Source of the DNA: Bacteroidaceae bacterium
Lineage (GTDB): Bacteria > Bacteroidota > Bacteroidia > Bacteroidales > Bacteroidaceae
Reading direction: 5' to 3'
Length of the DNA: 38,552 nucleotides
Assembly (NCBI GenBank): GCA_017617575.1
Contig: JAFZVY010000011.1
Span: 1 to 38,552, forward strand
Shown here: positions 8,616 through 17,842 of the stretch, piece by piece
Layout: every line of letters starts with the position of its first letter
Numbering within the stretch: the stretch's first letter is position 1
Program-made: the position numbers and the translations under genes
The notes under the pieces: generated by a model
Database searches by the model: none
Told to the model about the DNA's origin: nothing
Seen by the model: the letters and a program-made list of their open reading frames with translations, nothing else

Positions 8616-11600
8616 TTATTTTGTCAACCTATATTTTCTAAGATAGTTACGTGCTCTTGTCTCTGTCTTCCAATCAGAATCGTAGCGACCATTAGTGAGA
8701 GTCTTGTAATCAAGAACGTGGTCAATACCATGAATTACAGCTGAAGAAGAAGATACAATCTTGCTACCACTAACAATATAATCACGAGCAATAAGATTCT
8801 TCTCGCTTGTTGTGTGACTTACATGACCAGTAGCATCTGTGATGGAGAGCTTTGCATCTGCAACATTAGAAGCACCATCAGATGACACGTGTATCTTACT
8901 GTAAACTCCGGTCTCACTGTTGAGTGTTGCCGTCTCAAATACGCTTGGACTCATCTCTGGAGTATCAGCAAATACGCTATTATCCTGGAAGTGATTCTTT
9001 ACAAAATTGATGATGACAGTAGCCATTGCCTCAACCTTTGTGTTACGAGCAGAAATAAGTTTTTCAAGCTCACCATCTGTAAGATTAGGATTCTCCTCCT
9101 TGAAGTCGATATCTGCAAGCTCCTCAATGTCTTCCCATGTTGGGAGACCCTTTGCGAATGCCTGCTCCATTGCTTCGTTTGTAGGAGCATAAATTGTATA
9201 GTTATAGTTATTGAAGAAACGTACGTTAGTGCTTTCGTCAATCTTGTTTCCTTCCTTGTCATAGCAAGGCAGACCTCCTCTCTTAGAGAAGATTGTGAAC
9301 TTGTCAAGAACTGCCTTATCCTTGATGTCGCACTTAGAAAGAGCCTCAATGTTTGCCTGGCAAAGTTCAAAGAACTTACTAAAATTCTTATTGTTGTAGA
9401 GTATAGAATACACAGATTCAATGGTTGGCTGTACAGGCACGTCAATCATGTATGCAAAACCGTTACCATATCCGTATGTCTGAGCAGACTTGTCATCAAA
9501 GCCAATAACTGAGCTATGGCTGATGCTACCGCCTGACACTGGGTCAATCTGATTGTTGCCGTTAAGCAACCAACCACCCTTAACTGTCATGCAATTGCCA
9601 TTGCCACCGTTTCTCTTTTTTGCATTGTCAACGTAGATAACAGCACCGTTCTTAGTAAGGAAATAGTGCTTGTTACACTCCATACCTGTCTTTGTCTCAT
9701 CTATACCTATAGTAGAGCTATTATCCTCATGAATGACGGTATGTGTCTCAAGCATATCCTTCAAGCGGTTTCCAAGGCTGGAAATATCAAAAGATGTTGT
9801 AAGCTTCTCGCCAAGAGCGCAAGTCCTGTTCTCAAGGTCATAGATACATTCATAAATTCCTGTTACCTTTGGCTCTTTGCTCTTCTCGTCCCAAGTAATC
9901 TTGTATGCTCTACCAACAAGATTATTAAGCTTGACATCTGGAGACAAGAAAGAAACTGGGTCGATGTATGTAAACTCTTCATCCTGTGGAACAAGGAAAC
10001 TGAAACGTGAGCTCATAGCAAGAAGGTAAGCATAGTAGTTAGTAGGAGTACCTCCAAGTGATGGAGCCTGAATAGCCCAGTTGAATATCTTCTTATCTTG
10101 CTCTACGTATGCAGGAGCACTTACCGCTGCATATTCAGCAGGAGTAGTTACCTCGTTCATAATGTAGATGACACCATTGTTTGCAAGAAGAACCTCCTGA
10201 ATGTTGCCACGGTGATAGTCATTGTTTTCACCTTCATCAAACATTGGGTCCTGTGCAGAGTTCTTGATTGTCTCGAACTTGCTTGGGACAGAAGAAACAA
10301 ATGAATCCTTCATAAGGTTACTCAACAATGCACGTATTACATTACGTGGAATGCAATCGAGTGCACGGAAAACTTTATCATAGTCTTCTGTGTCAGCAGA
10401 TATCTCATTTACGAGGTCACCAGCATAAGCCTTTACGAGGAAGTTACCACCAGCACCAGGAGTAAAGAAATAGTCCATAAGCTTCTTGTCGTTTGGACAG
10501 AAGATTACTCCCATATCCTGCATTGAATTAGTCAAGTCATCTACGTAGTATGAATTCCATCCTGGGTCGAATGGAAGTGGCTTGTTGGAACCTTTATCAA
10601 ACACGGAATTACCTGTAGGATTGTTTACAGGGTCTGTTCCAGCATCTGAAAGAAGTTCTGAATTTCCTTGTGAACGTAGTGAGAAATATCGTTTCTCAAA
10701 TACAGAATCCACCTGATTGCCATAAATGAGTCGTGCACTCTCTGTGAGCATCTGGTTATAGAAAGGAGCAGAGAAACGATCCAACATGTGAGAGAAGAGC
10801 TTCGTATTCTTGTTTGTACGAAGTACCTCTGCCATGTTCTGTGGAGTAATATTAACTTTATCAAGCACGTTTACATATCCGTTCTGACATGTAATATCCT
10901 GCTTGATTACCTTATTTCCATAAATAAACACGTCATTCTTGTCACGGTCAACACCTGTGATAATCTTGAAGTCCTCATCAGTAATCTGCTTGTTTGTGAG
11001 CTGAGTGTTGAGGAAGTGAATCATCATTGATGGTGTTCCATCATTTGCAAGGTAGATACCCTTTTCACGGAAACGTGCCCAATAGTCTTTTTCATAGCTA
11101 TCTGAACTGTAGTTGACAGGGAGATCAGCCGCAAAAAGATGTGGGATAGAGTCCGTTACGTCCAACGCTGTTTCACGACGCATACATTCACCACGTGTAG
11201 GGACATCGTTGTCTCCACCACCAGCAGGAATGCTTGACATCATTTCGAGAAGGTAGGCGTTGTTAATCATGGAACCATTGAGAAGAATCTTCTTCTGGCT
11301 CAAAGTCAACTGGTCATAGCCAGTAACACCCCAAGAATTGTTTGAATAGAAAGATTTAAACGCGTCATCGTTTGCTACGAAAAGCGTTTTTGAACCTGTG
11401 CGTGCCAAAACTTCCTTGTACTCAAGGTCATTGATGAGCTTGACGAAGTTTGTGTAATTACCATCCTTTTCCAAGTACTCGTATATGCTTGAGCCAAGCC
11501 ATGAAGGCGTAGTGTCATCAAGCGTATAGTCGTCCTTACAAGAGTAAGTGGCGCCGCAGATTGCAGTAAGGAAGAATGCCTTTACAGCAAGGTTCCCTAA

Positions 11601-11621
11601 ATTACAAAAGCGTTTGTTCAT
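8616..11621 (-). CDS. Large multi-fasciclin surface lipoprotein, first gene of SusC/D operon
   Basis: A 1001-aa lipoprotein. The leader ends in GATYSC, with Cys at residue 28 followed by KDD, which matches the Bacteroidetes surface-export signal pattern. Several FAS1 units can be picked out. The first (about 40-260) has 'KTLFVANDDAFKSFY' and ends 'GYVNVLDKVNITPQNM'. The second (about 262-500) has 'MGVIFCPNDKKLMDYF' and ends 'NNGVIYIMNEVTTP'. A more degenerate third (about 510-720) has 'RFSFLVPQDEEFTYI' and 'NGAVIYVDN'. The fourth (about 730-975) has 'YTIYAPTNEAMEQAFA' and 'SAVIHGIDHVLDYKTL'. It is the promoter-proximal gene, 11 nt before SusC. The size and the four repeated modules suggest an extended surface adhesin or ligand-capture protein. 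The exact number of FAS1 domains needs profile alignment. Confidence 0.88.
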   Translation of the reverse strand: MNKRFCNLGNLAVKAFFLTAICGATYSCKDDYTLDDTTPSWLGSSIYEYLEKDGNYTNFVKLINDLEYKEVLARTGSKTLFVANDDAFKSFYSNNSWGVTGYDQLTLSQKKILLNGSMINNAYLLEMMSSIPAGGGDNDVPTRGECMRRETALDVTDSIPHLFAADLPVNYSSDSYEKDYWARFREKGIYLANDGTPSMMIHFLNTQLTNKQITDEDFKIITGVDRDKNDVFIYGNKVIKQDITCQNGYVNVLDKVNITPQNMAEVLRTNKNTKLFSHMLDRFSAPFYNQMLTESARLIYGNQVDSVFEKRYFSLRSQGNSELLSDAGTDPVNNPTGNSVFDKGSNKPLPFDPGWNSYYVDDLTNSMQDMGVIFCPNDKKLMDYFFTPGAGGNFLVKAYAGDLVNEISADTEDYDKVFRALDCIPRNVIRALLSNLMKDSFVSSVPSKFETIKNSAQDPMFDEGENNDYHRGNIQEVLLANNGVIYIMNEVTTPAEYAAVSAPAYVEQDKKIFNWAIQAPSLGGTPTNYYAYLLAMSSRFSFLVPQDEEFTYIDPVSFLSPDVKLNNLVGRAYKITWDEKSKEPKVTGIYECIYDLENRTCALGEKLTTSFDISSLGNRLKDMLETHTVIHEDNSSTIGIDETKTGMECNKHYFLTKNGAVIYVDNAKKRNGGNGNCMTVKGGWLLNGNNQIDPVSGGSISHSSVIGFDDKSAQTYGYGNGFAYMIDVPVQPTIESVYSILYNNKNFSKFFELCQANIEALSKCDIKDKAVLDKFTIFSKRGGLPCYDKEGNKIDESTNVRFFNNYNYTIYAPTNEAMEQAFAKGLPTWEDIEELADIDFKEENPNLTDGELEKLISARNTKVEAMATVIINFVKNHFQDNSVFADTPEMSPSVFETATLNSETGVYSKIHVSSDGASNVADAKLSITDATGHVSHTTSEKNLIARDYIVSGSKIVSSSSAVIHGIDHVLDYKTLTNGRYDSDWKTETRARNYLRKYRLTK

Positions 11622-11739
11622 ATAGTTTAGTTAGTTGTAATTAAAATTTCTCTCTCTCGGTAATTGTTCTAAGTTACAAGAACTATTGGTACATTCCTAC
11701 AGAATCCATTCTTTCAGAACCCACCTATAATTATCCGTG

Positions 11740-11747
11740 CAAATATA
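11740..11747 (-). promoter_or_regulatory. Bacteroidetes -7 promoter box (TATATTTG) for the fasciclin/SusCD operon
   Basis: Read on the minus strand the bases are TATATTTG, matching TAnnTTTG. No clear TTTG lies at -33, because that position falls inside the preceding terminator hairpin. Predicted transcription would start near 11735, leaving a leader of about 110 nt before the ATG at 11621. Box match is direct; use as a promoter is inference. Confidence 0.55.
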
Positions 11748-11750
11748 CAT

Positions 11751-11790
11751 AAAAAAGCGGAAATGAAATTTTTCATTTCCGCCTTTTTTT
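11751..11790 (-). terminator. Intrinsic terminator after the GH128 operon
   Basis: A 12-bp perfect stem (11757-11768 with 11771-11782, arm GCGGAAATGAAA) is flanked on both sides by six to seven A/T. On the minus strand it ends in TTTTTT, right for ending the M64-GH128-GH128 transcript about 100 nt after its last stop. The flanks would also let it work on the plus strand. Confidence 0.85.
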
Positions 11791-11893
11791 ATGTAAATGT
11801 AACAATTTGTTAAATAATTGTATTTTTTACCCTTTTTGAAAGCAAAAGCATAGTGTAATGTAACATTTCAAATAGTGGTGTAACATGATACAA

Positions 11894-14800
11894 TTACTTT
11901 GAAACCTTCTTCACACTACCGTCGCCACTCTTTAAGATGTACACTCTTTTTGACATTGGATAGTTTATTCTCCTACCGTTTAGGTCATAGTATTCGGCGG
12001 AAGAGTTTGCGTTATTTACGTCGTTGATGCCAAGGGCAGGATTGTATTTTACCCTTATGCTCTCAGGGATATTTGCAGTAACTGCATCCGTAGTTGTTTC
12101 ATCTCCCTTGAGTGTCACGATGCGCAGACGCAATGTGATGCTTTCCTTTGTGAAGAGTTCTGTGTCACACTTGTCAATGGCAACATTCTCTATTCTCAGT
12201 TTTATACTTTCAAACTTACTTCTCTTTTCAGAGTTGTCATAGAGCGTCTGCCATTTACCGTTGGCATCCTTATACTCGATAATCTCCTTTGCGGTAAAAT
12301 CGCCATTCTTGTTGGTGATTGACACAACAAGAGCAGGAGTGCTTTCCAAGAAAGTGAATCGGAAACTGTTCTCTTTGTTTATAGAAGGGAACCATCCTAC
12401 AGGCACTTTCTGCATCTTCTCGTTGTAGGCGTGAGTAGGATGTGTGTCTCGATACACCTCACCACATGGAGTTACCCACCAGCTATTCTTGTCACTATCC
12501 CATGATATAGCCGCGCGATAGTAAGAATCCCAGTTGTAGAGAGAATATCTTTCTATGAAGTTGGCATTGTCAAGGACGGAAAGAATGTACTTAATGGCAT
12601 TCTTCTGCTTTGCAAGTTTGTCAGAGTAGCTTGATGGCCATCCCTCTGTTGTCCATGATGCGCCATTATTCCATTCCGTAAGCCATATTGCCCTGCCTGT
12701 ATCCTTGTATATCTGCTCCAACTGGCTCCACCAACTGTCAGAGTTTGCAGCCTCGTTTGTTCCCCAGTAAGCATGGAAAGTAACGAAGTCGCAACGATAT
12801 GCCATGTCATCACAATGTTTGACGAATTGCTTTAACCAAGAAGCATCGGTAGGGCAAGGCGAACCAATGCGAAGACCGCAAGCCATAAACTCTGGCTGGT
12901 GTGTACAAGCCTTCCAAGGGTCGATAGTCGTACCGCAGTCATCAGAGTGCTGCTCCGAATGCTCTGGCTCATTATAACCAAGTACAGCTGTGGCATCATC
13001 CCTGTCAATGTTTGACCAAGATGGCCAATAGATATGATTCTTGTGTGGCACATATTCCATATCTATAGTAGAAGAGCGGTCTGCACTCCATGTGTAGAAC
13101 CATGTACAACCAAGTTCCTTGCCTTCTGCCTCTATGGCAGAATTGCCCTCTGTTGAGCACCATCCCTTTTTGCTTACCCAGTTCCACTTACGGATATATG
13201 CTCTTGATATACGTCCTTTAAGTAGGTCTGGGACAACATCAATGTATTTGTCTCCATGGTCAGCGACATAAACACGACTGTAGCCAGAGCCATCATTTAC
13301 TGTTGAGAGGCACACCATGTATCCCTGTTTGAGGATAAATGAACTTATCTCGTTGTTAGCATTTCCAAGATTATCATTCTTACCAAGCTTTAGCTTGTAC
13401 TCTGTACCACTGTATAACTCGCCAGAGTATGCGTACATGGCAATGTCATCCTTTGTGAAAGGATAGACAACCGCACCTTGCAAATAAATGGCAACGCGGC
13501 AGTTTGTACCGTCAATAGCTGTTTTTCCGTCGATACGTACTTGTTTGAGGTACTTGCTCTTTACGGTAGACGGACGAATATTATCAAAGATAAGGTATGC
13601 GCCATCACCAAGGAGTGACACCTTGGAGTCGCCCAAAGGATTCTCCGTTGCAAGTACGTGCATGTTTGTCTTTTCGCTTACGCTAAGAGGCGTAGCCTGA
13701 TTGCCACCTTTCATATATATACAATATGTCGTGGTTTTGCCATACTCGTCAGGAGTTGGCTCATTTCCCTTTGTACAAGGGGTATATGTCATCTGGCAAT
13801 CTGTAATGAGTTCTTCGCCAACAATGGATATCTCTGCTGACTGACCAACGGAAGTGACAACTGGTACTGTTGCTTGTGGCACAGTGCCGAGGAGTGTTCC
13901 ATTAACGTTTACCTCCACATTTTCGCCATTGAACGTAAGAACGAGTGACTCATAGTTACCATCCGTGTTCATGCTCTTGTCACCTATCCTTATGCCCTTG
14001 GAACTAATGTATATGATAGCACCTGTCTTATTGGCAGAACGAACAACAAACTCCACTTCCTCTTCGCCAAGCTTCAAGGAGTTAAGACTTATGATGAACT
14101 TGTCATAGTTGCCCATGCTGCTACCAGAAAGGATAATCTTGTACTTACCTTCCTGAGCATTAGTGATGGCAGCATTCAAAGCGTTGATTGCCGTTACCAT
14201 GACTTCCGTGTTCGCGAGGGAAGCCGTCTCCTTGGCACTACGTGCATTATAGAGTGCAACGGCAAGCTCGTCTGGCTTGTTGTAATATGGATTATCGTAG
14301 ATAGCCTCACCACGTGCGATGACCTCAGTCAGTTTGTCCGTATATAGCTTGAGACGACTGTCGTCAAGAGGGTAGGCAGCATCAACAATCTGCCACGCGG
14401 ATATGTCGCCCAATGCCTTGTCGTAATAAATGGATATAAACTCCTTTGCCTCAGCACCCTTGTCAATGCCAAGGTATGATTTATTATCTCCATTTATTGC
14501 GACTCCACGGTTTGATTTAACATATCCATCAATACCTTCCTGCAACAACCATTCGTATGAATTGTAAGCCTTGTTCAGGTTTCCTGCAAACCAGCAACTC
14601 CAAGTGTCACCTTCCTTGTTGCTTGCCTGAAGGTACTTGCCTGTTGCCTTATGTCTAAGCCAGTACCAACCAGAATGAAGGGATGACGCTTCTGCCACCC
14701 ATACATAGTTAGTCTTATCCTTTGTAGTGGAAAGGGCAGGACCATTGTCCTCGGCATTTCCTCCGAGACATCGTCCATAATGGATATTGTAGAGATAATA

Positions 14801-14902
14801 CTCACCACCGTCATGGATGGTGTTGTCTTGTGCTTTTGCTGTATTAGCAAAGATGAGAGCAACCATGCAGATTGCTCTCATCATTATGTTTCGTGTATTC
14901 AT
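11894..14902 (-). CDS. Multidomain GH128-like beta-1,3-glucanase
   Basis: A 1002-aa secreted protein (signal peptide ending 'NTAKAQ'). The catalytic domain (about 560-850) belongs to the glycosyl-hydrolase catalytic-core family around GH128: 'VLGYNEPE' supplies the likely acid/base Glu645, 'WLTEWNNG' the likely nucleophile Glu743, with 'FVTFHAYWG' between. GH128 enzymes cleave beta-1,3-glucans such as curdlan or laminarin. Ahead of it are a beta-trefoil, ricin-like region (about 30-190, 'YYLYNIHYGRCLGGN', 'KATGKYLQASN'), a helical segment (about 195-260), a LamG-like sandwich (about 260-370) and a sandwich shared with the upstream paralogue ('FDNIRPSTVKSKYL', 'NCRVAIYLQGAVV'). The C-terminus ends in a 'YYDLNGRRI...YILKSG' sorting-type tail. 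Its ATG overlaps the stop of the upstream paralogue by one base (TAATG), implying coupled translation. Confidence 0.87.
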   Translation of the reverse strand: MNTRNIMMRAICMVALIFANTAKAQDNTIHDGGEYYLYNIHYGRCLGGNAEDNGPALSTTKDKTNYVWVAEASSLHSGWYWLRHKATGKYLQASNKEGDTWSCWFAGNLNKAYNSYEWLLQEGIDGYVKSNRGVAINGDNKSYLGIDKGAEAKEFISIYYDKALGDISAWQIVDAAYPLDDSRLKLYTDKLTEVIARGEAIYDNPYYNKPDELAVALYNARSAKETASLANTEVMVTAINALNAAITNAQEGKYKIILSGSSMGNYDKFIISLNSLKLGEEEVEFVVRSANKTGAIIYISSKGIRIGDKSMNTDGNYESLVLTFNGENVEVNVNGTLLGTVPQATVPVVTSVGQSAEISIVGEELITDCQMTYTPCTKGNEPTPDEYGKTTTYCIYMKGGNQATPLSVSEKTNMHVLATENPLGDSKVSLLGDGAYLIFDNIRPSTVKSKYLKQVRIDGKTAIDGTNCRVAIYLQGAVVYPFTKDDIAMYAYSGELYSGTEYKLKLGKNDNLGNANNEISSFILKQGYMVCLSTVNDGSGYSRVYVADHGDKYIDVVPDLLKGRISRAYIRKWNWVSKKGWCSTEGNSAIEAEGKELGCTWFYTWSADRSSTIDMEYVPHKNHIYWPSWSNIDRDDATAVLGYNEPEHSEQHSDDCGTTIDPWKACTHQPEFMACGLRIGSPCPTDASWLKQFVKHCDDMAYRCDFVTFHAYWGTNEAANSDSWWSQLEQIYKDTGRAIWLTEWNNGASWTTEGWPSSYSDKLAKQKNAIKYILSVLDNANFIERYSLYNWDSYYRAAISWDSDKNSWWVTPCGEVYRDTHPTHAYNEKMQKVPVGWFPSINKENSFRFTFLESTPALVVSITNKNGDFTAKEIIEYKDANGKWQTLYDNSEKRSKFESIKLRIENVAIDKCDTELFTKESITLRLRIVTLKGDETTTDAVTANIPESIRVKYNPALGINDVNNANSSAEYYDLNGRRINYPMSKRVYILKSGDGSVKKVSK

Positions 14903-17823
14903 TATTTTACGATTACCTTGTATGATGCTCCTGCAACCTTGACGACGTAGATACCAGATGCCTGTGGTGCGTTGGCGTTAACCTTCGTACCTGCGGCATT
15001 GAATACCTCGAAGTCTGTTGCACCTGGAACAGTTATTGTCTTGCCATTAACGACTGGCATAAGTGCGTCATCACTTGCACTGACATTATTGATGCCTGTC
15101 ATAGGAACAGTTGTCTTGTCTGTTATGTCTGCAATGACTAAGTAACCAACCTTATCGGCAGAATTAGCATTGTCACTCACACCTGTTGACTTAGATGTAT
15201 CAACCATTCTCTTAATACGGCATCCGTAAGAGTAGCCATAATGTTCATCTGCTGTATCGGAAACCTTTTCGTCGTATGCGTTACGAAGGATTGTAGCAGA
15301 TGGATAGTTGTTTGTCTGAGAGAATGCGAAGACCATAGGGTTGTTCATGTACAATCTCTCGTCACCATCCTTGAACTCAACAAGTTTTGCAGAACCATAA
15401 ACAGGGTTCTCACCGAAACCTGCATTGATAAGCATTGTCTTGTCAGCATCGAAATAGCCTGTACCAGGAGTGATTGCTATATATGCAACCTTCTGAGGCA
15501 TAGTGAATGACCTTGTCTCTGCATTCTCAAACTTGAGGTAGCACTTGAAGCCCTTATTAGTAACCTCAGTGATAACAACATTCATTGGATAATCATACAA
15601 TGACGTTGGGCTTATCTTCTGTACTGTAGGGATTATAACTGGTGTAACTCCCTCTGGGAATGCCTGTACGAACTCAATCTCTGTCTCAGTATTATAAACA
15701 ATCTGATTACCAACGACAGCATCAAGGTTTCCAAACTTCCTTGCTCCTTGTGGCAAAGCGAGGAATGGAAGCTCCTCCTTAGCAGATATAGTTGTCACGC
15801 TGCTTGACTGCTTCTTCCATGCACTCATCTTGAATGTGTATGAAGCAACACCTTGCTCAGTAAAGAGGATGTTTGGATAGAATGTTCTGTTGTTGTTTGT
15901 CATTACACCCATAATAACTGCAGGTGAAGCAGAGAATGAAGTGTTATAGTTTACTTTCATTGCATCATTGCCAGTAATAGCAAGTTTACCATATTGCATA
16001 CCATCCGTTTCCTTTACATCAGGAATAGAGATTGCTGCCTCGTTTGAGTTACGAGTCTTGCCATCAGCATCCTTGTCCTTGATACGGAAAGTGATAGCAC
16101 CTGTATTTCCAGTCATGTCAAGGAATGATAATGCCTTAGAAGTGTAAGTAACGTCATATTTGTCAACAATACCTACTTCGCCAAGTTCCTTCCATGTGTT
16201 TCCTGCATTCTGAATCTTGCACTCAACGATGACATTATTTGTCTGCTTGCCATTGAGGTGCTTCCATGAGAGAGTGACAACCTTTGTCTTCACGTCGTAT
16301 GAAGCCACAAGGTCAGTTGGATTCTTGTATGTCCAAGGCATCCAATACTCGTTTGCTTCGTTGTATGCAAATCCTGACTTATATGTAGAGAGAACCTCTG
16401 CAGCCTTTGTAGGAGCACCGTTTGTCCAAATCTCACGTTTGCCCTCAACTGCATTATATACAGCAAGGCGCTCAAGCCAAGGCTCATTGTCTGCACGCTT
16501 GAGGACATCCCTCAACCATTCGCCGTTCTTCTGCTGGTCGTTACCACTACCCCAAGAGTACCAGCCACCATCTGTACTGAAGCCGCCTTCAGTTGTCCAG
16601 TTAGCACCATTGTTCCACTCTGTTGCCCATACAGGAAGACCTGTTGCGTTATAAAGTGACTTGAGGCGAGACACACATCCTGCTGGATCTGTTCCACCTA
16701 TATAATAGTGTGTGGCAACGAAGTCAACACGTATGTTGTTGTTACGACACCAGTTCACATACTCACTTACCATTCCTGAGTTTGGATTACAGCAAGCGAA
16801 TGTACCAATACGCATACCACTGTAAAGGAAGTCCTTAGCAACATCTACGAGAGGGTAGTCACCATGCTTCTCTCTTGGATTGTCAGGAATACTTGTTACG
16901 TATGTGTAAACCTCACCTGAACCAGATGTGTTGTCTGGTTCGTTCTGTCCAAGAATGTGAGTGTTGGTGTTGTTGAGATTGTTGATTGTACCAAAACTTT
17001 CCCAAGCACCTTTATAGCCCTGTCCGTTTGACTGACCAGCCTCGTGGTGACGCTGTGGTACGTACTCAGCATTGTCGCGGAGGCTGTTGCCTGCTCCCCA
17101 ATCATAGAACCATGAAGCATTAGTGAGGTTGATGAGTTTGTCATCACGTGCATCACTCATACCCAACTTACCAGGCCACTGCCAACGGAAGATACGGAAG
17201 AAACCTACCTTGTCAGCAAGGAATGCTCCCTTTCCATTTCCTTCTTTAGTCAAGTCAACCTCCCTGTCTCCGCTATTGGCGATGAAGCAATGGCTGTAAC
17301 CAGTACCATCTGTGTTGTTTGCCATGGTAACCATGTATCCGCGCTTAATCTTGAAAGAGCGGATAGGGAAGTTACCACCAGCCTTGGTGTAGCGTGTTGT
17401 TTTATTGTACTGATTAACTTCGCCCGTGAAGTTGTCACCACTATATGTAGTAAGTGGGTAGAAGTCTGTTCCGTCAGCGTTCTTTGTGTCGCTGTGAGGC
17501 AACACGATAGCTCCGTGGCGGTAGATGCTTACACGGCAGTTGCTATTGTTTGTGAGTGCAACTCCATTGGCAGTTACCTTTACGAGGTACTTGCTTATAA
17601 CTTCTGATGGACGTATGTTCTCAAAAATAACGGCAGCATCTGGATTTGAGATGTCGATTGTACCAGCAGTAGAGAATGGTTCTGTACTTGTGATAACATA
17701 ATCAACAGCTTCAGTTAGTGTCACCGTTGTTGCACACTGCGTTACTCTTTGTGTTTTGTTTGCTGCATTTACTGTCAGAGCAAGTCCGAGCAATAATGCA
17801 AAGGTTAATGTCTTAATATTCAT
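14902..17823 (-). CDS. GH128-like beta-1,3-glucanase, upstream paralogue
   Basis: A 973-aa secreted protein (signal peptide 'FALLLGLALTVNA'). An N-terminal beta-sandwich (about 25-200) carries 'FENIRPSEVISKYL' and 'NCRVSIYRHGAIVLP', shared with its downstream neighbour. The GH128-like catalytic domain follows (about 215-490): 'ILGQNEPDNTS' gives the likely acid/base Glu295, 'VWATEWNNGANWTTEGG' the likely nucleophile Glu402, with 'FVATHYYIGG' between. Next comes a fibronectin-III-like domain (about 497-600, 'NPTDLVASYDVKTKVVTLSW'), a further beta-sandwich (about 610-880) and a C-terminal tail ('FEVFNAAGTKV...GIYVVKVAG') of the sorting-domain type. It starts 19 nt after the M64 peptidase. The shared first domain plus catalytic core with the next gene points to tandem duplication followed by domain swapping. 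Expected action: extracellular cleavage of beta-1,3-glucan. Confidence 0.87.
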   Translation of the reverse strand: MNIKTLTFALLLGLALTVNAANKTQRVTQCATTVTLTEAVDYVITSTEPFSTAGTIDISNPDAAVIFENIRPSEVISKYLVKVTANGVALTNNSNCRVSIYRHGAIVLPHSDTKNADGTDFYPLTTYSGDNFTGEVNQYNKTTRYTKAGGNFPIRSFKIKRGYMVTMANNTDGTGYSHCFIANSGDREVDLTKEGNGKGAFLADKVGFFRIFRWQWPGKLGMSDARDDKLINLTNASWFYDWGAGNSLRDNAEYVPQRHHEAGQSNGQGYKGAWESFGTINNLNNTNTHILGQNEPDNTSGSGEVYTYVTSIPDNPREKHGDYPLVDVAKDFLYSGMRIGTFACCNPNSGMVSEYVNWCRNNNIRVDFVATHYYIGGTDPAGCVSRLKSLYNATGLPVWATEWNNGANWTTEGGFSTDGGWYSWGSGNDQQKNGEWLRDVLKRADNEPWLERLAVYNAVEGKREIWTNGAPTKAAEVLSTYKSGFAYNEANEYWMPWTYKNPTDLVASYDVKTKVVTLSWKHLNGKQTNNVIVECKIQNAGNTWKELGEVGIVDKYDVTYTSKALSFLDMTGNTGAITFRIKDKDADGKTRNSNEAAISIPDVKETDGMQYGKLAITGNDAMKVNYNTSFSASPAVIMGVMTNNNRTFYPNILFTEQGVASYTFKMSAWKKQSSSVTTISAKEELPFLALPQGARKFGNLDAVVGNQIVYNTETEIEFVQAFPEGVTPVIIPTVQKISPTSLYDYPMNVVITEVTNKGFKCYLKFENAETRSFTMPQKVAYIAITPGTGYFDADKTMLINAGFGENPVYGSAKLVEFKDGDERLYMNNPMVFAFSQTNNYPSATILRNAYDEKVSDTADEHYGYSYGCRIKRMVDTSKSTGVSDNANSADKVGYLVIADITDKTTVPMTGINNVSASDDALMPVVNGKTITVPGATDFEVFNAAGTKVNANAPQASGIYVVKVAGASYKVIVK

Positions 17824-17842
17824 ATCGATTAAGTTTATGAGA

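Noticed and set aside
8889-9512. 207-codon plus-strand open frame opposite the large fasciclin gene
   Set aside because: It is a shadow frame rich in Cys and Leu with no domain signature; the opposite strand encodes a continuous lipoprotein.
1-11621. Complete polysaccharide utilization locus
   Set aside because: SusC/D is present but no glycoside hydrolase, lyase or sensor lies in the operon, so the label would overstate the evidence.
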